Of a stretch of 64,000 nt of DNA, positions 22,161-32,861 are shown piece after piece (positions within the stretch are counted from its first letter, which is position 1; each line of letters starts with the position of its first letter). Source of the DNA: Coptis chinensis (lineage: Eukaryota; Streptophyta; Magnoliopsida; Ranunculales; Ranunculaceae); assembly GCA_015680905.1 (NCBI GenBank), contig CM027380.1, positions 37,440,001 to 37,504,000 of the forward strand. The letters are read 5' to 3'. A program made the position numbers and the translations under genes. Below the pieces are notes generated by a model. It was not told the DNA's origin and searched no databases. It saw nothing but the letters and a program-made list of their open reading frames with translations.

Positions 22161-24220
22161 CAAACAATGATTTATAACTTTTTTTATTTTGGGCAAAATA
22201 ATTAGCTACCGTGGCTTTTGAAGTTTTACACCAAAAAACCTCACTCTCTCAGAACCGCCTTGCGCTATTCACTCTCCATTTCTCCAACTTCTACTATTCT
22301 TTTTAGAAACCATTTTAATTTAACTGTGTTGAGCATCTTTCAATCGTCGATTGAAGTGGTTCTGGAGAGACGAAAGCAGAGGCTCGAATCCCACTAATTT
22401 AATTTACCTCTCAACTGGAGCTTCAAAGTGAATCAGAAAGGAATTGAATCGGTTAAGCCTTATATCTCGAACTTGATTTCTATCTCAAATTCTCTTCCGC
22501 CAAGGCAAGCTATTCTGGGTTTCTCGTTTCTAAATTCATATTTGTTTTTTTTTTAATTGTGATTATAAAGTCTATCTATTAAATTTCTGAATTTTACCTC
22601 AAAATTCATGCTTATTTGTTCTTTTGAGGAAACCTCATGAGTCTTCTTAGCGCTTAAATTAAATAGGGTTGGATACTTAATTAGGGTTTTCTCTCTGTTC
22701 TTCCTTGTTGCTTTCTAGTGATTTATTTTAGCTATACCAATCTGCAAGTTTGATTATATGTACTCTGAAGTTGCTTGCCTTAAAACCGCTTTTGATTGAA
22801 CGAGTATGTTGGTTGGATGATGTGTGTCTCGAGCAACAAATAACAACGACCAAGTAGCAGCTTATATCTGTGTTTTCGGTTTATTGTCGATATATAAAGT
22901 GTTTGATAAAATGTCGCAATAATGGGGATTTTATTAAGGGTTAATAAATTGTCTCCCCAAGGTCTTTGATTAATCATTTCAGCACAAATTTAGAAGCAAG
23001 ATTTAATCAATGGTTTAATTATCTTTGATACTAGTATTGTTTTGCATAAAGCTTTCGCTTTGCATCGTAAATTTTTATATGGATATAGTAGCTCAGTGAA
23101 ATAAAATCTACTGGCATATCAACTTTGCCTAGGATGATAACCTATTACTTGTCGGTTTCGTCTTTATACCTTTTGCGCCTCTATTACATTTGACTATAAA
23201 TGGCCCCACTTATAATTGATTTTGGCATGTAGAAGCCCACCTGTGCTCATTGTTAGCCAATATTGTAATTGCTTAGGATTAGACTATATAAAGTATTTTC
23301 TTTGGACTTAAGGTTATGTAGTTTAAAATCTAAGTTGGTAGATTTGTGTCTTAGCATGTGGTATTAGTGTTTTTGTTAATCATTGGTATTAACATAAAGG
23401 CTTTTGGGTGTAAAAGTAAATCACTTCACCTGTTTAGTTTAACTGAAACTAATTAGGGAACTTCACTATTTTTTTAAGCAATTTCACAATTCACAAATAC
23501 CTTTAACTGGTTATCTTATTGTTACTTTAGATTGTTCCTCTTGTTACCTCGATCTGTCCTTGTGTATCTTGTACTTAAGCATAGTATAAATTGCTTTGGG
23601 AATGTCTAAGCGACTTCCCTGCAGTATGCATTTGGCTATGTGGCTTACATTTTGCTGATAGAGGTATGTGAAGTGTTATTGGATTTCCTTCCCTTTCATC
23701 AGTATCTTTACTGTTTTCTGGTTTTTATTTTTTGTAGTACCTGTATAAGCTCGACCTTTGTGATACTTGTATCTATGCAGAACTTGAAGGTTCACGAAAA
23801 ACATAAGGCAATTGTTTTCCTCTTACGCTTCAAAAGATTCCGCAAGTCCTTTTTGTTCGACAACGCCCAATCGGGCCAAGACAAATCAAATGCCTTAAAC
23901 CCCCTCCTCCCCATGGGCCTATGGGTCAATGTCATCATCCAATTAATTATTTCTCGTAAGTGCATGTTCTTTCCTTTTAAATATTTTAGTAGATATTAGC
24001 AACTAATGAGAAAGTATCTTACGTTCTTAGTTTTAATTGAGCCATTTGAGGGTTGTAGAGGACTAGGACCACTTTATCGATAAGTAATCTTGATACATAT
24101 GACTTTGGTTAGTTCATGACTTTGGTTAATCTATATTACAAGTACATATGGTTGTAGGCTTTGGTAATTGGTATGTGTGTTGTGTTGTGTAGTCTTTGGT
24201 GCAAGTGCAGGTGTGTTGTT
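22161..24220. other. CACTA interior, left part
   Basis: Promoter- and 5-prime-UTR-like sequence (CT-rich tracts at 22240-22310 and 22480-22510) is followed by long AT-rich introns or spacers. An open stretch at 23778-23970 (NLKVHEKHKA, then RFKRFRKSFLFDNAQS) looks exon-like but I do not recognise it. Confidence 0.4.
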
Positions 24221-24400
24221 TTTGCGAAGGAAGAATTTGTCCACATTCTTCATCGCCATGCATAGCTTGGATTCGCAAGGGGGGAGCTCCAAATACATAG
24301 GTGTCACGCTTCACAAATGTGGTCGTTGGGAAGCTTCATATGGGACCTGTTCCTCGGCAAGAAGTAAGAAATCTCCAACTCGACTCCATACATTTCTGAG
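24221..24400 (+). pseudogene. AP2-domain gene fragment captured by the CACTA
   Basis: The DNA encodes KEEFVHIL in one frame, then after a 1-nt insertion in a G run SSKYIGVTLHKCGRWEA, then in a further frame residues matching FLGKK. This order reproduces the linker and start of the second AP2 DNA-binding domain of the APETALA2/TOE subfamily of transcription factors. The usual Arg in SKYRGV is Ile, an in-frame TAG interrupts the linker, and the domain stops after FLGKK. It is a decayed exon, which I interpret as host sequence picked up by the CACTA element. Confidence 0.8.
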
Positions 24401-27084
24401 ATGTCTCCAGATGTAGCTATTAGGCCTAGCTATTGGGCGAGCTTAGCAATAAAAGAGGGTTTTGTTGTTGGTGTTGTTCTTGGTGGGATAAAAATAAGAA
24501 GGAAATAGAGTTCTTGCAAAATACTAGAATTTCATTTGTGGGTATTGTTGTATGTAGCTGTTGTTGCAATTGTTGCTGGTGCTTATTATTTCCACTTTTC
24601 CAATTCAAAGGTATATAAAACCACTATTCTTGAGCTTAATGTTGTTATTTCCTTATTTTGGTTTGTTGAAATGTTGTGTATGGTAGCTAGAATTCTGAAT
24701 GTGTTTTTTATTCAATTAATTAATTGCATTTGCAGCATTACCTTTCATTTGGGGGAATTTTATTTTATTTTTTTTAAAAGAAATCGATAGACTATAGGCT
24801 ATGGACAATTTGTTTTGAAGTCTCATTGTGAAATTATGCAAACTCATTCTAAACTTTTATTTAACTTTCCAAGCATTGAACTACAAATAACTTAGTTTTC
24901 CCCACCATGCAGTTACTTTTAAGTGAGATTTTATACTAAGAAATGACCACGCACTTAACCCCCTGGAAATAATCTATTACTTTATACTAAACCTATAGGA
25001 ATTGAATTTATAGGCTCTCGAAAGACGGGATACTAAGCCTATAGGAATTGAATCTCAAGAGTACATGTAGGTATTACATAACTCTTTTCGTTGTCGATCA
25101 TTTTTTACTGGTTATATGTCGTGACTTGCCTTGTTATAAATCATTAAGGCCTTTCTTGTATTTAATTTTGTGGTGCAGATGGCAACTTGGATAGAGATGA
25201 AGGATACTTGAAGCAATTAGTAGTCGGTTAGGGTATACGTAATCCCCCTGGTTAGTGTTTTCTCTTAGCTATTTGAATAGGAACTTTTGGTGTATTTGCG
25301 TGATGCATGTGAGGTTCGCATAATTGGAATTTATTACTGTTATCGCCACTCATGACTATGAGAACACTCTGGTACATACTTTTTTCTCTTGCAATTCCTT
25401 ATTTATAAGATTGTACCATGGATCACTCTCTTTTATGATTTTCATATATAATTGGTTAAGTTAAAGAGGAGGCCGATGGCTATACTAGTCTTCTGTGTGG
25501 GCTATTTCTATTAGTGACTTGCTAATGCCTACCATAGAGGCAAAGCATCTGATTCATGCCCGGATGGAGGACAAGGTGAAAAAAAAAAAAAGATTAGTCG
25601 ATCACGGTAGTGTCTGCGAGCCCTTGTTTGCTATGTAAGTTTTTGCGGTCTTATGTTTTTTCATTGGCATTTTTCGGTCAAAGTATGTTGTGATGAGCTC
25701 GGCAAAGATCAATTTTTATAGTGCTAGCCCGGTTGTGCTTTCTTTTAAGATATATTGTTGCTAATAGAGCAGCGGGGTTTGTTTTAGCTTCCATCCGCAA
25801 ATTAAACTACTTAACTAAACTTAGGGGTGCTTAATATATTTTCTTAACCCATGCGGACATTGCATACGCCATTTATAGCAAATCTTGTGAGTGCAACTTC
25901 TTGTATACAATATCTTGTTCTTGCTTCTTTGGACCACGACTTCTCTTCATATTATTTAATTCTGTCCTTTCTTTTATATATTCATTCGAAGAGACTACCA
26001 TATGCATCCAAGAGCTTCAGTATGTTGTTTTTAAATTTATGAGAATCATGCATTTAAGTCTTAAGTGTTGTAGTGATCTCATTTTGCAAACCGTTACTTA
26101 ACCGCTTTCGGCATTGGTGAAACCGTTAAGTAGCTGGGTTAATCAATGAGAAGAATATTGCTTAAATTTTCAGGTTATGACAGGATTTTTATTTATGAAA
26201 TGTTGAAAATACAGATTCTCGCTAAAAATTTTCCGAAAAAGTCATGTATCTTAGGTATATATAGTTGTTTGAGATTTGGGGCGTGACACTTTCCTAGCTC
26301 GATAGATCATTTTGTTGTCGCTGAGTGTGTTGTGTAGGGGTATCAATTCGATGAAGGGGAAAAGCAAGAAGACCAAAAGAAAAAAAGAATTGCATGCTCT
26401 CCAATCTGACGATCATCACTGCTATTTGAGTAAGGTATTATCCGGGTTCTTTATGCTTATATTATCCGAGCTCTATGTACTTGTAGCATATTTATTTATA
26501 TCATGCATTCACTTACCTTCGTCTGTTAGAAAGGTGCCAAATGCTGCATTTTTTTTGTAAGCTTGCTTGTTAAAGAGTCCACAGGGGGATAAATTCCTTG
26601 AATGAATATATGCCACCGATTTTAATTGTTTTGATCCTTGAATGAGTACTTTTTTATTTTATTTTTTAATCACGACTATTTCTTTTTGTAGGGTGACCAA
26701 ATTTTGTTTAATCTTGGCTGAATGTTCTTGGGACGAGAATGCCAACATAGAGGAGGATGTTCTTGGTGAAGTTATTTCGAATACAAAACAAAATAGAATA
26801 AGTTGGTTTGGAGGTTTTTTATAATATATTTGTATTAATTATAATTTGGATTTTCGATTGGGAATGGATTGTTTTCAAATTGTGTTAGCAATTCAATGTC
26901 TTTGTGTTGGATGTGTAAATTTATTTCTTTTGTTTGTGTTGCACTATGAATTGTTTATTTGAGCAATGTGTTTTTAAATCCAGTGTGGATATATATGGTG
27001 AAAATGGGCAGGTTGCAGGTTGAATAAATATGATTGGAATCAAATAATTAGGGATTTTTATATAAAAAAATATATATATATACT
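24401..27084. other. CACTA interior, right part
   Basis: AT-rich sequence with a poly-A run (25579-25591). Exon-like open stretches occur at 25500-25615, 26342-26430 (basic: KGKSKKTKRKKEL) and 26695-26822 (ending RISWFGGFL). None was recognised. The GGTTATGACAGG word of the dispersed repeat occurs at 26173. Confidence 0.4.
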
Positions 27085-27420
27085 ATAAACCACGGTTTGA
27101 TAAGAACCGAGGTATAAGCAATTTATATAACCCACGGTTTGTAATGACTATACACCACAGTTTGATAAGAACCGAGATATAATCAGTTTATATAACCTAC
27201 GGTTTGTATCCAACTGTCGTATATATTATCACTATTTCCCACGGTTTGTAAATATAAGACCAAACTTTTCGGACTATTAACCACGGTTTGTAAATCCTAA
27301 TACCACTGTTTTACTTAAAACCGTGGTATATAAGAGGTACTTTTCCCCACGGTTTTGTTAGAAGTATTTGTCACGGTGGTTGTTACCACGGTATGAAAAC
27401 AGTGGCTAAAGGCTTTTTAC
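27085..27420. repeat. CACTA right subterminal repeats
   Basis: About ten copies of ACCACGGTTTG and its variants (CCCACGGTTTG, ACCACAGTTTG), several adjoining GATAAGAACCGAGGTATAA. This mirrors the left subterminal motifs. Confidence 0.78.
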
Positions 27421-27469
27421 CACCGTGTAATAATAAAGATATATGAGCTTTTCTGTAGTAGTAGTGATG

Positions 27470-28930
27470 GCTCGTCTAAATAGCACCAACACCTTATCTC
27501 TCCATCTTTAACACGCTTTTACGCGGGTATCTATTTCTTCAAATAACAAGTCTAAACACTTGCGTGAGACAAGGCCTCCGAAGTTCACGAAACAAAGGAA
27601 TCCGGTGGTGGTGCTGAAGTTACAATCATACTTCTCTCGAAGGTAGCTCTAATTTCTGACATCCGGATCTCTAGAATCGGGTGGATTAAGCTAAACATAC
27701 TCAAAAAATCATGACAGGTTTGCATTTCCTAGTACACGCTTCACCGAGCATGAGACCCTTCAACTCTATTGGTCGTTGTACTCCCAAAGTGAATGTGTTG
27801 GTCGATCCAACAACATACGATCGATCCCCGTGAGAGGAAACCAAGTCTCTCGCAAATAACAAACAAAATTGAGTACTCAACCCCGTAATATTTTTCCAAA
27901 GCATCCCATCTACTTTGAAAATAACCTCTCGCTCTTTGATTTGACTACGTTGTTCCACGAAACTGGGCCTTCTACAAGTTCAGAGTTGGAAAAATATCGT
28001 AACATTTTGAAAGGACGACGTAGCGATATGCCATCTACATAGATGCTTGTGTGCGTTAGGAAAAACTCGTCACGCACTCATCATCGGGGCTAAGTCCCCG
28101 CCGCATTAACGATCACGGATGGACTTATGTCACCAAGCAAGCCACTAAAATGATGCAGGGCCCACTCATAGTCGACCGTTGTTTCAGATCGGCAAAGACT
28201 GACACACGGTGAAAGATTTCCATGTTGAAGTCACCCCAACAAACCGCATTTAAAAGGCCACCGATACCGTTAGTTTTGTAGGTAGCGTCTAACATGAAAA
28301 TCGTTGGAAAAGTCCGAGCCAACTTAACACCTTCCTCGATGGGCCCATAACAATCCCGTTATCTCCTCGGTATTCTCATCCCGCCTCAACTCCTCAAAAT
28401 AATGTTCTTTTGCTAACAACTCACGCAATCTCAGAATTGTGTGAGACCGCTCATATCCAATTTCCTCTTCTTCTTGCGCGTGTAGACTTGGGATATACTA
28501 GAGATGTTATCATGATACCTATTCTTGATGGAATCCAATATTTGTTTAGGTTTTATTCCACACTTACTCATCTCCTCGACAAATACTTTCGAACTCGAAC
28601 GGTTAGTCGAAAGTAGCAAATGCATGTCCTTCAAGGGTCTTCGCCAATGGATGGTTGTGAACACCATTAAGAATCGACAATTTTCCAACTATCGACAATG
28701 CCGCGTTGGAAAATACCTTTTAACTTAAATGGACATCCCGATTTCTTGGTTCCCCGACCTTCTCTTATTAGCCTTCTCTTAGCCTTCCTTCTTGTGTGAC
28801 CGATACACACCCGAAAGCACTCACAAGCCAAATTCAATCTTGCTACTTTCGGTTTCCTTTGGCACACTCCGACTTTTCAATGACCACAACAACATTAACT
28901 TGTCTTCCTCTAGCGGTTGCCCAATCGATT
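27470..28930 (-). pseudogene. MULE transposase N-terminal half
   Basis: Minus-strand fragments in order. 28867-28667 is a basic DNA-binding segment (LACE, RKAKRRLIREGRGTKKSGC). 28688-28431 contains EEMSKCGIKPKQILDSI. 28322-28125 is the catalytic core start FPTIFMLDATYKTN, with the first acidic residue of the DDE triad. 27958-27701 follows. Then the gene runs into the SWIM finger, where the CACTA element interrupts it at 27469. Multiple frameshifts show it is inactive. The intact family cuts and pastes DNA with 9-bp target duplications, as seen at this element's ends. Confidence 0.8.
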
Positions 28931-29194
28931 GCCTCGCCACGCGTATGAAAGACCTAAACACATAAAAACAACAACTATTATTAATACACTAATAAAATTA
29001 TATTTAGAAAATTTTAAAAAAAAAAATGAAATCAATGCCTACTCAATCATACCTCTTTCAGAGTAAAAATTTCTGTTGTATCACTTAAAATCGGGTTGAC
29101 AATCCACATCATTCGAAGTTTGCGAAGATCGGTTCCCGGATAGCGGCAAAGAATTCTACATATAGAAAATAAAACAAGAGTCTCAAACAATGCA
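28931..29194. other. Non-coding upstream region of the MULE transposase gene
   Basis: AT-rich, with splice-like sequence near 28950-29050. No further domain was recognised. Confidence 0.4.
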
Positions 29195-29430
29195 TTTAGT
29201 TTCAAACGACCCAACCATGTAGTTTCATCAAGAGTCCAAACGACTTACATGTAGTTCTATAGTGTAATGAAACGACCGCCCATGTAGTTCTAGAGGTAAT
29301 GAAACGACCCACCATGTCGTTCAGAGTGTTCTCAAACTACACCGCCATGTCGTTCAGTAGTGTTCTCAAACTACAGGCCCATGTCGCTTGATAGTGTTAC
29401 CAAACGACCCACCATGTCGTTTGGGCTCGG
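29195..29430. repeat. Tandem array CCAAACGACC-CATGT units
   Basis: Seven or so units of about 32 bp combining AACGACCCACCATGT, AGTTCTAGAG or CGTTCAGTAG, and GTTCTCAAAC. The 3-prime end is followed by an ATTCATTC microsatellite (29446-29475). Confidence 0.75.
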
Positions 29431-29514
29431 TTTTGCATTCATTCATTTTGCATCCATTCATTCATTCATTCAATCAATCAAATGTTTTGTATTCATTTTA
29501 ATCAAGTGTTACCT

Positions 29515-29735
29515 CATTATTTAGGTTTGCATTTTGTCGCCGACGATTTCTCGAATTTCATTTGCTCGACTTGTCGATCTTCAAATTCTTCTTTGACCTT
29601 CAACATTTTGTTCCACTTCTTCACTTTCAACATATCTTCTATTTTCTCCTTCTCTAATTTGTTGTTCTTCTCTAATTTGTTGTTGACATCAAACATTACC
29701 TCAAATACTTCTTCTTCATCTTCATGTTCCATTTA
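29515..29735. other. Simple-sequence CTT/TTC-rich block
   Basis: A T/C-rich low-complexity stretch. Its long frames on both strands reflect composition (Lys/Glu-rich on minus, Ser/Phe-rich on plus). A GAAAACTTGAGTATGTA minisatellite of four units follows at 29740-29800. Confidence 0.5.
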
Positions 29736-29884
29736 GAGAAAACTTGAGTGTGTAGAAACTTGAGTATGTAGAAAACTTGAGTATGTAGAAAACTTGAGTA
29801 TTCTATGTAAACCCTAAACTCTAAACCGAAAGTGAATGAGTATTCTATATATATTTGAAATTTTGATATATTTCGAATAATTGA

Positions 29885-30440
29885 GTGAAATATATTTGTA
29901 AACACCCCAAACTAGTTTATTATTTACAATTGAATAAAAAAAAATGGAAAATAACAAGTTTAGATATAAAACAGATTATTATTTTAGATTTGGATAATTT
30001 AGTGAAATATGTTTGAAATTAAAATTTTTTTTATGTCGGTACGAAATTTGTAAACCCTAAACCCTAAACCCAAACCCCAAACCCCCAAACTAGATTATGA
30101 TTCAAAATTTGAAAAAGAAAATAAAAAATAATAAGTTTATAAATAAAACAAATTATTATTTTGAATAATTAAGTAAAATTTGTTAGCACGAAATTTGTAA
30201 ATAACTCTAAACCCTAAACCCTAAACCCTAAATCTCAACCTAGTTTTATGATTCACAATTTTAAAAATAAAATAAAAAATAACAAGTTTAGATATAAAAC
30301 AAATTATTATTTCAAATAATTAAGTGAAATATGTTGGTACGAAATTTCTAAACCTTGAACTCTGAACTCTAAACCCCAAACTAGTTTATGATTCACAATT
30401 GAAAAAATAATAATAATAACAAGTTTAGATATAAAACAAA
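29885..30440. repeat. Tandem repeat of about 130-150 bp with telomere-like CCCTAAA runs
   Basis: Four units each contain AACAAGTTTAGATATAAAAC, an AATTATTATTT block, a GTGAAATATGTT-like word, a TACGAAATTTGTAAA word and then CCCTAAACCCTAAA or a degenerate version. The plant telomere heptamer is best preserved at 30055-30075 and 30210-30232. The setting is interstitial. Confidence 0.8.
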
Positions 30441-30639
30441 TTATTATTTTAGATTTTATAGCATGTTTGATTACATGTTTTAACTTGGTTATAAAGATAC
30501 TATGTCATAAATGGATAAAAAGAGTGTAGAGTGCATGTAGTTTTATTGATGTAATTGTGTTGTTTCTAACCCAATTTTTAAATCGGATTTCAATTTTTCT
30601 AATTCAATTGAAATCGCTTTGAGTGCATTTGGAATCGCT

Positions 30640-31380
30640 TTGAGTGCGTGTTCACGCCGTTTGAGTGTACACTCAAACACGTTTGAGTGTAAACTCAAAT
30701 TACATGTCCAAGTTTGAGTGTAAACTCAAATTACATGTCAAGTCGTTTGAGTGTTAATTTGAGTTTGAGTTACACTCAAACTAGATGGCCAAGTCGTTTG
30801 AGTGTATACTCAAACGATATGGACAAATCGTTTGAGTGTTACTCACACTAACACGAAACTACGCCACATGTAGTTTGAGTGTACACTGAAACTACGCGGT
30901 CATGTAGTTTGAGTGTACACTCAAACGACATGACCGTGTAGTTGAGTGTACACTCAAACGACATGGCCGCGTAGTTTGAGTGTTAGTGTGAGTAACACTG
31001 AAACTACGCGGCCATGTAGTTTGAGTGCACACTCAAACGACATGGCCGCGTAGTTTCAGTGTACACTCAAACTACATGGCCGCCAGTAGTTTGAGTGTAC
31101 ACTCAAACGACATGGCCACGTAGTTTCAGTGTACACTCAAACTACATGGCCGCGTAGTTTCAGTGTTAGTGTGAGTAACACTCAAACGACTTGGTCATGT
31201 CGTCCGAGTGTACACTCAAACGACTTGGCGAAGTCGTTTCGCTTTCACTTAAACGACATTGTCAAATTGTTTACGTTTACACTCAAACGACATGACCATG
31301 TCGTTTGAATGTAAAAAACAACGACTTCGCCAAGTCGTTTGAGTGTACACTTCGCATCGTGTGGTCGCTGTCGTTTGAAA
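30640..31380. repeat. Palindrome array GAGTGTACACTC with AACGACATGGCCG linkers
   Basis: About 20 units over 740 bp. The core TTTGAGTGTACACTCAAA is a perfect palindrome. It is flanked by ACGACATGG or CTACATGGCCGCGTAG linkers, themselves partly palindromic. It lies just inside the right end of the MULE and is much more regular than its AT-rich surroundings. Confidence 0.9.
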
Positions 31381-31548
31381 TAGAAAACGTAAAAAACGAC
31401 CGGGGTTCGTTTTGGCAATACCGTTGAATTGGTTCTTTGGGCTTTTTTATGGCAAATTTGTAATATGGCAAATTTGTAAAATTTCTTTTTTTTTGAGGGG
31501 TTGCCCAATCCAATTTGATGAGTGCCCAATGGAATCACCAATCTAAAA

Positions 31549-31730
31549 GACACAATTTTAGGCCAATAGGGGAATAGTTATATTAAATAAAGGCTCACAT
31601 TTTTCAAGTCGCGAACTCGCGATGGTGCGACTGAAATGTTTTTGTGGTACCCACTTCTTCCAACTGAAGGGCCTATGGGCATATGGTAATTGTCTTTGTG
31701 ATACAGAGTCATATATGACGCACATTTGAC
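31549..31730. other. Native CSLE upstream flank, segment 1
   Basis: From GACACAATTTTAGGCC this matches 62018-62172 closely. It shows that the MULE inserted between the CSLE A promoter and this flank. No gene was seen. Confidence 0.8.
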
Positions 31731-32146
31731 CAAGGTTCAAAATATCGATATCGATAAATATATCGGTGTACCCAAAAACCGATATATATCGGATATATCG
31801 GAAATATCGGATATATATATTTTTTTGGTGATCAGTGCAAACTATTTAAAATATCGGATATATCGGAAATATAATATCGGAAATATCGGAAATATATCGA
31901 AAATATATTGGAAATATCGGATTTATATTAAAAAATGGTCAAAAAGTCAAACGATATATATCGTAAATATCGGATATATCAATTATATCGGCAATATAAA
32001 CTTTTATATCGGAAATCCCGATATATATCGGAAAAATAAGGGTACTATATTCGGTGGATATATATCGGAAATATCGATATCGGTGTACCAAAATACCGAT
32101 ATATATCGGCGATATATCGGATATATCGTCGATATTTTGAACCTTG
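31731..32146. mobile_element. hAT MITE made of ATATCGG repeats
   Basis: Perfect 18-bp terminal inverted repeats CAAGGTTCAAAATATCGA, with 8-bp duplications CATTTGAC at 31723-31730 and 32147-32154. The empty site is visible at 62168-62180. The interior is almost entirely degenerate AAATATCGGATATATCGG. Confidence 0.93.
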
Positions 32147-32154
32147 CATTTGAC

Positions 32155-32254
32155 TATGACATATCTTGAAAAAATGGTCCTGCAGGCTGCAGCCAGAGTT
32201 AAATAGTTAATATATCGATGAAAAAATGGTACTCCATAAGAATCATTCTAAGAA
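32155..32254. other. Native CSLE upstream flank, segment 2
   Basis: The part with CATATCTTGAAAAAATGGTCC matches 62179-62215. The junction to the hAT element near 32255 is approximate. Confidence 0.55.
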
Positions 32255-32861
32255 CTTAAAATCGGTTTTCAGCAGTAATCGGTCGAGGAGGCGAGATGCG
32301 ATTAATCGGTGATTTAATTGGTTGAATCGGTATATATTATAATATACAAAATTTCAATTATACCTTTAAAATATATAATATAAACAATAATATTAGGTCC
32401 AATAAATAAGAAATATTTTAATAAAACACAAATTGTTAATGTTAATATCTTATATCTAACTACTTTAAAGGGAACGATTCTATAAATAGTCTCTTTCCAA
32501 TTATACTTCTATATGGTTTTAATTATTACGACCACCGTCAAAAGAATATGGTGTAATAATATAGGTGAGTGAGGGGTAAAACTGTCAAGTAAAATTCAAA
32601 TGTTTCTCCTGAAAATTAGTACACTACTCTCAATTTTATAAATATTTGCAATATTATCACTGCCCATACACATGGTGTAGACACGTGTTAGAAAACTAGT
32701 ACATTCAAAAATAAAAAGTAAAGGTAGCAATTTACAAGTACAAAATAACAAAAACATGTCTCCATACTTGACATATTCACATCAAACAATCAAAACATGA
32801 AATCCTTGAGACTAAAACAAAGATTAAGAACATGTCATATGTTCATATGAGACTAAAAAAC

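Larger units (their letters stand above)
21939..27466. mobile_element. Nonautonomous CACTA transposon, 5.5 kb
   Basis: The left end is CACTACTACAGAA. The right end read inward is CACTACTACTACAGAA, one CTA triplet longer. Both flanks carry the 3-bp duplication ATG (21936-21938, 27467-27469). Removing the element rejoins HGLPCAHEL with the upstream SWIM coding sequence of the MULE transposase, which confirms the borders. Subterminal repeats lie at both ends. No TNP2-type transposase was recognised inside. The interior has transcript-like sequence and an AP2 gene fragment, so it looks like a gene-capturing derivative. Confidence 0.88.
11853..31539. mobile_element. Composite Mutator-like element with PMD and OTU genes, 19.7 kb
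   Basis: The outer ends are related inverted repeats of about 45 bp: both start GGTG, share ATTGGGC, ATT-GAT and GGGCA-CC, at about 70 percent identity by eye. They are flanked by 9-bp duplications AATCTAAAG (11844-11852) and AATCTAAAA (31540-31548). Copy B's flank carries the empty site at 62010-62020 (AATCTA followed by GACACAATTTTA). Inside are a plant-mobile-domain gene (plus strand), a transposase-SWIM-OTU gene (minus strand), a kinase fragment, repeat arrays and a nested CACTA element. The genes are all broken, so the element is probably no longer autonomous. Confidence 0.78.

Noticed and set aside
29517-29732. Lys/Glu-rich minus-strand frame resembling a coiled coil
   Set aside because: Simple CTT/TTC-type sequence gives such frames on both strands; no splice or domain support.
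30640-31380. CRISPR-like appearance of regularly spaced repeats
   Set aside because: Units are palindromes with repeated linkers, no unique spacers and no cas genes, in a plant transposon.
31726-32169. 147-codon frame rich in Ile/Tyr/Asp/Ser
   Set aside because: Translation of the ATATCGG repeats of the hAT MITE.
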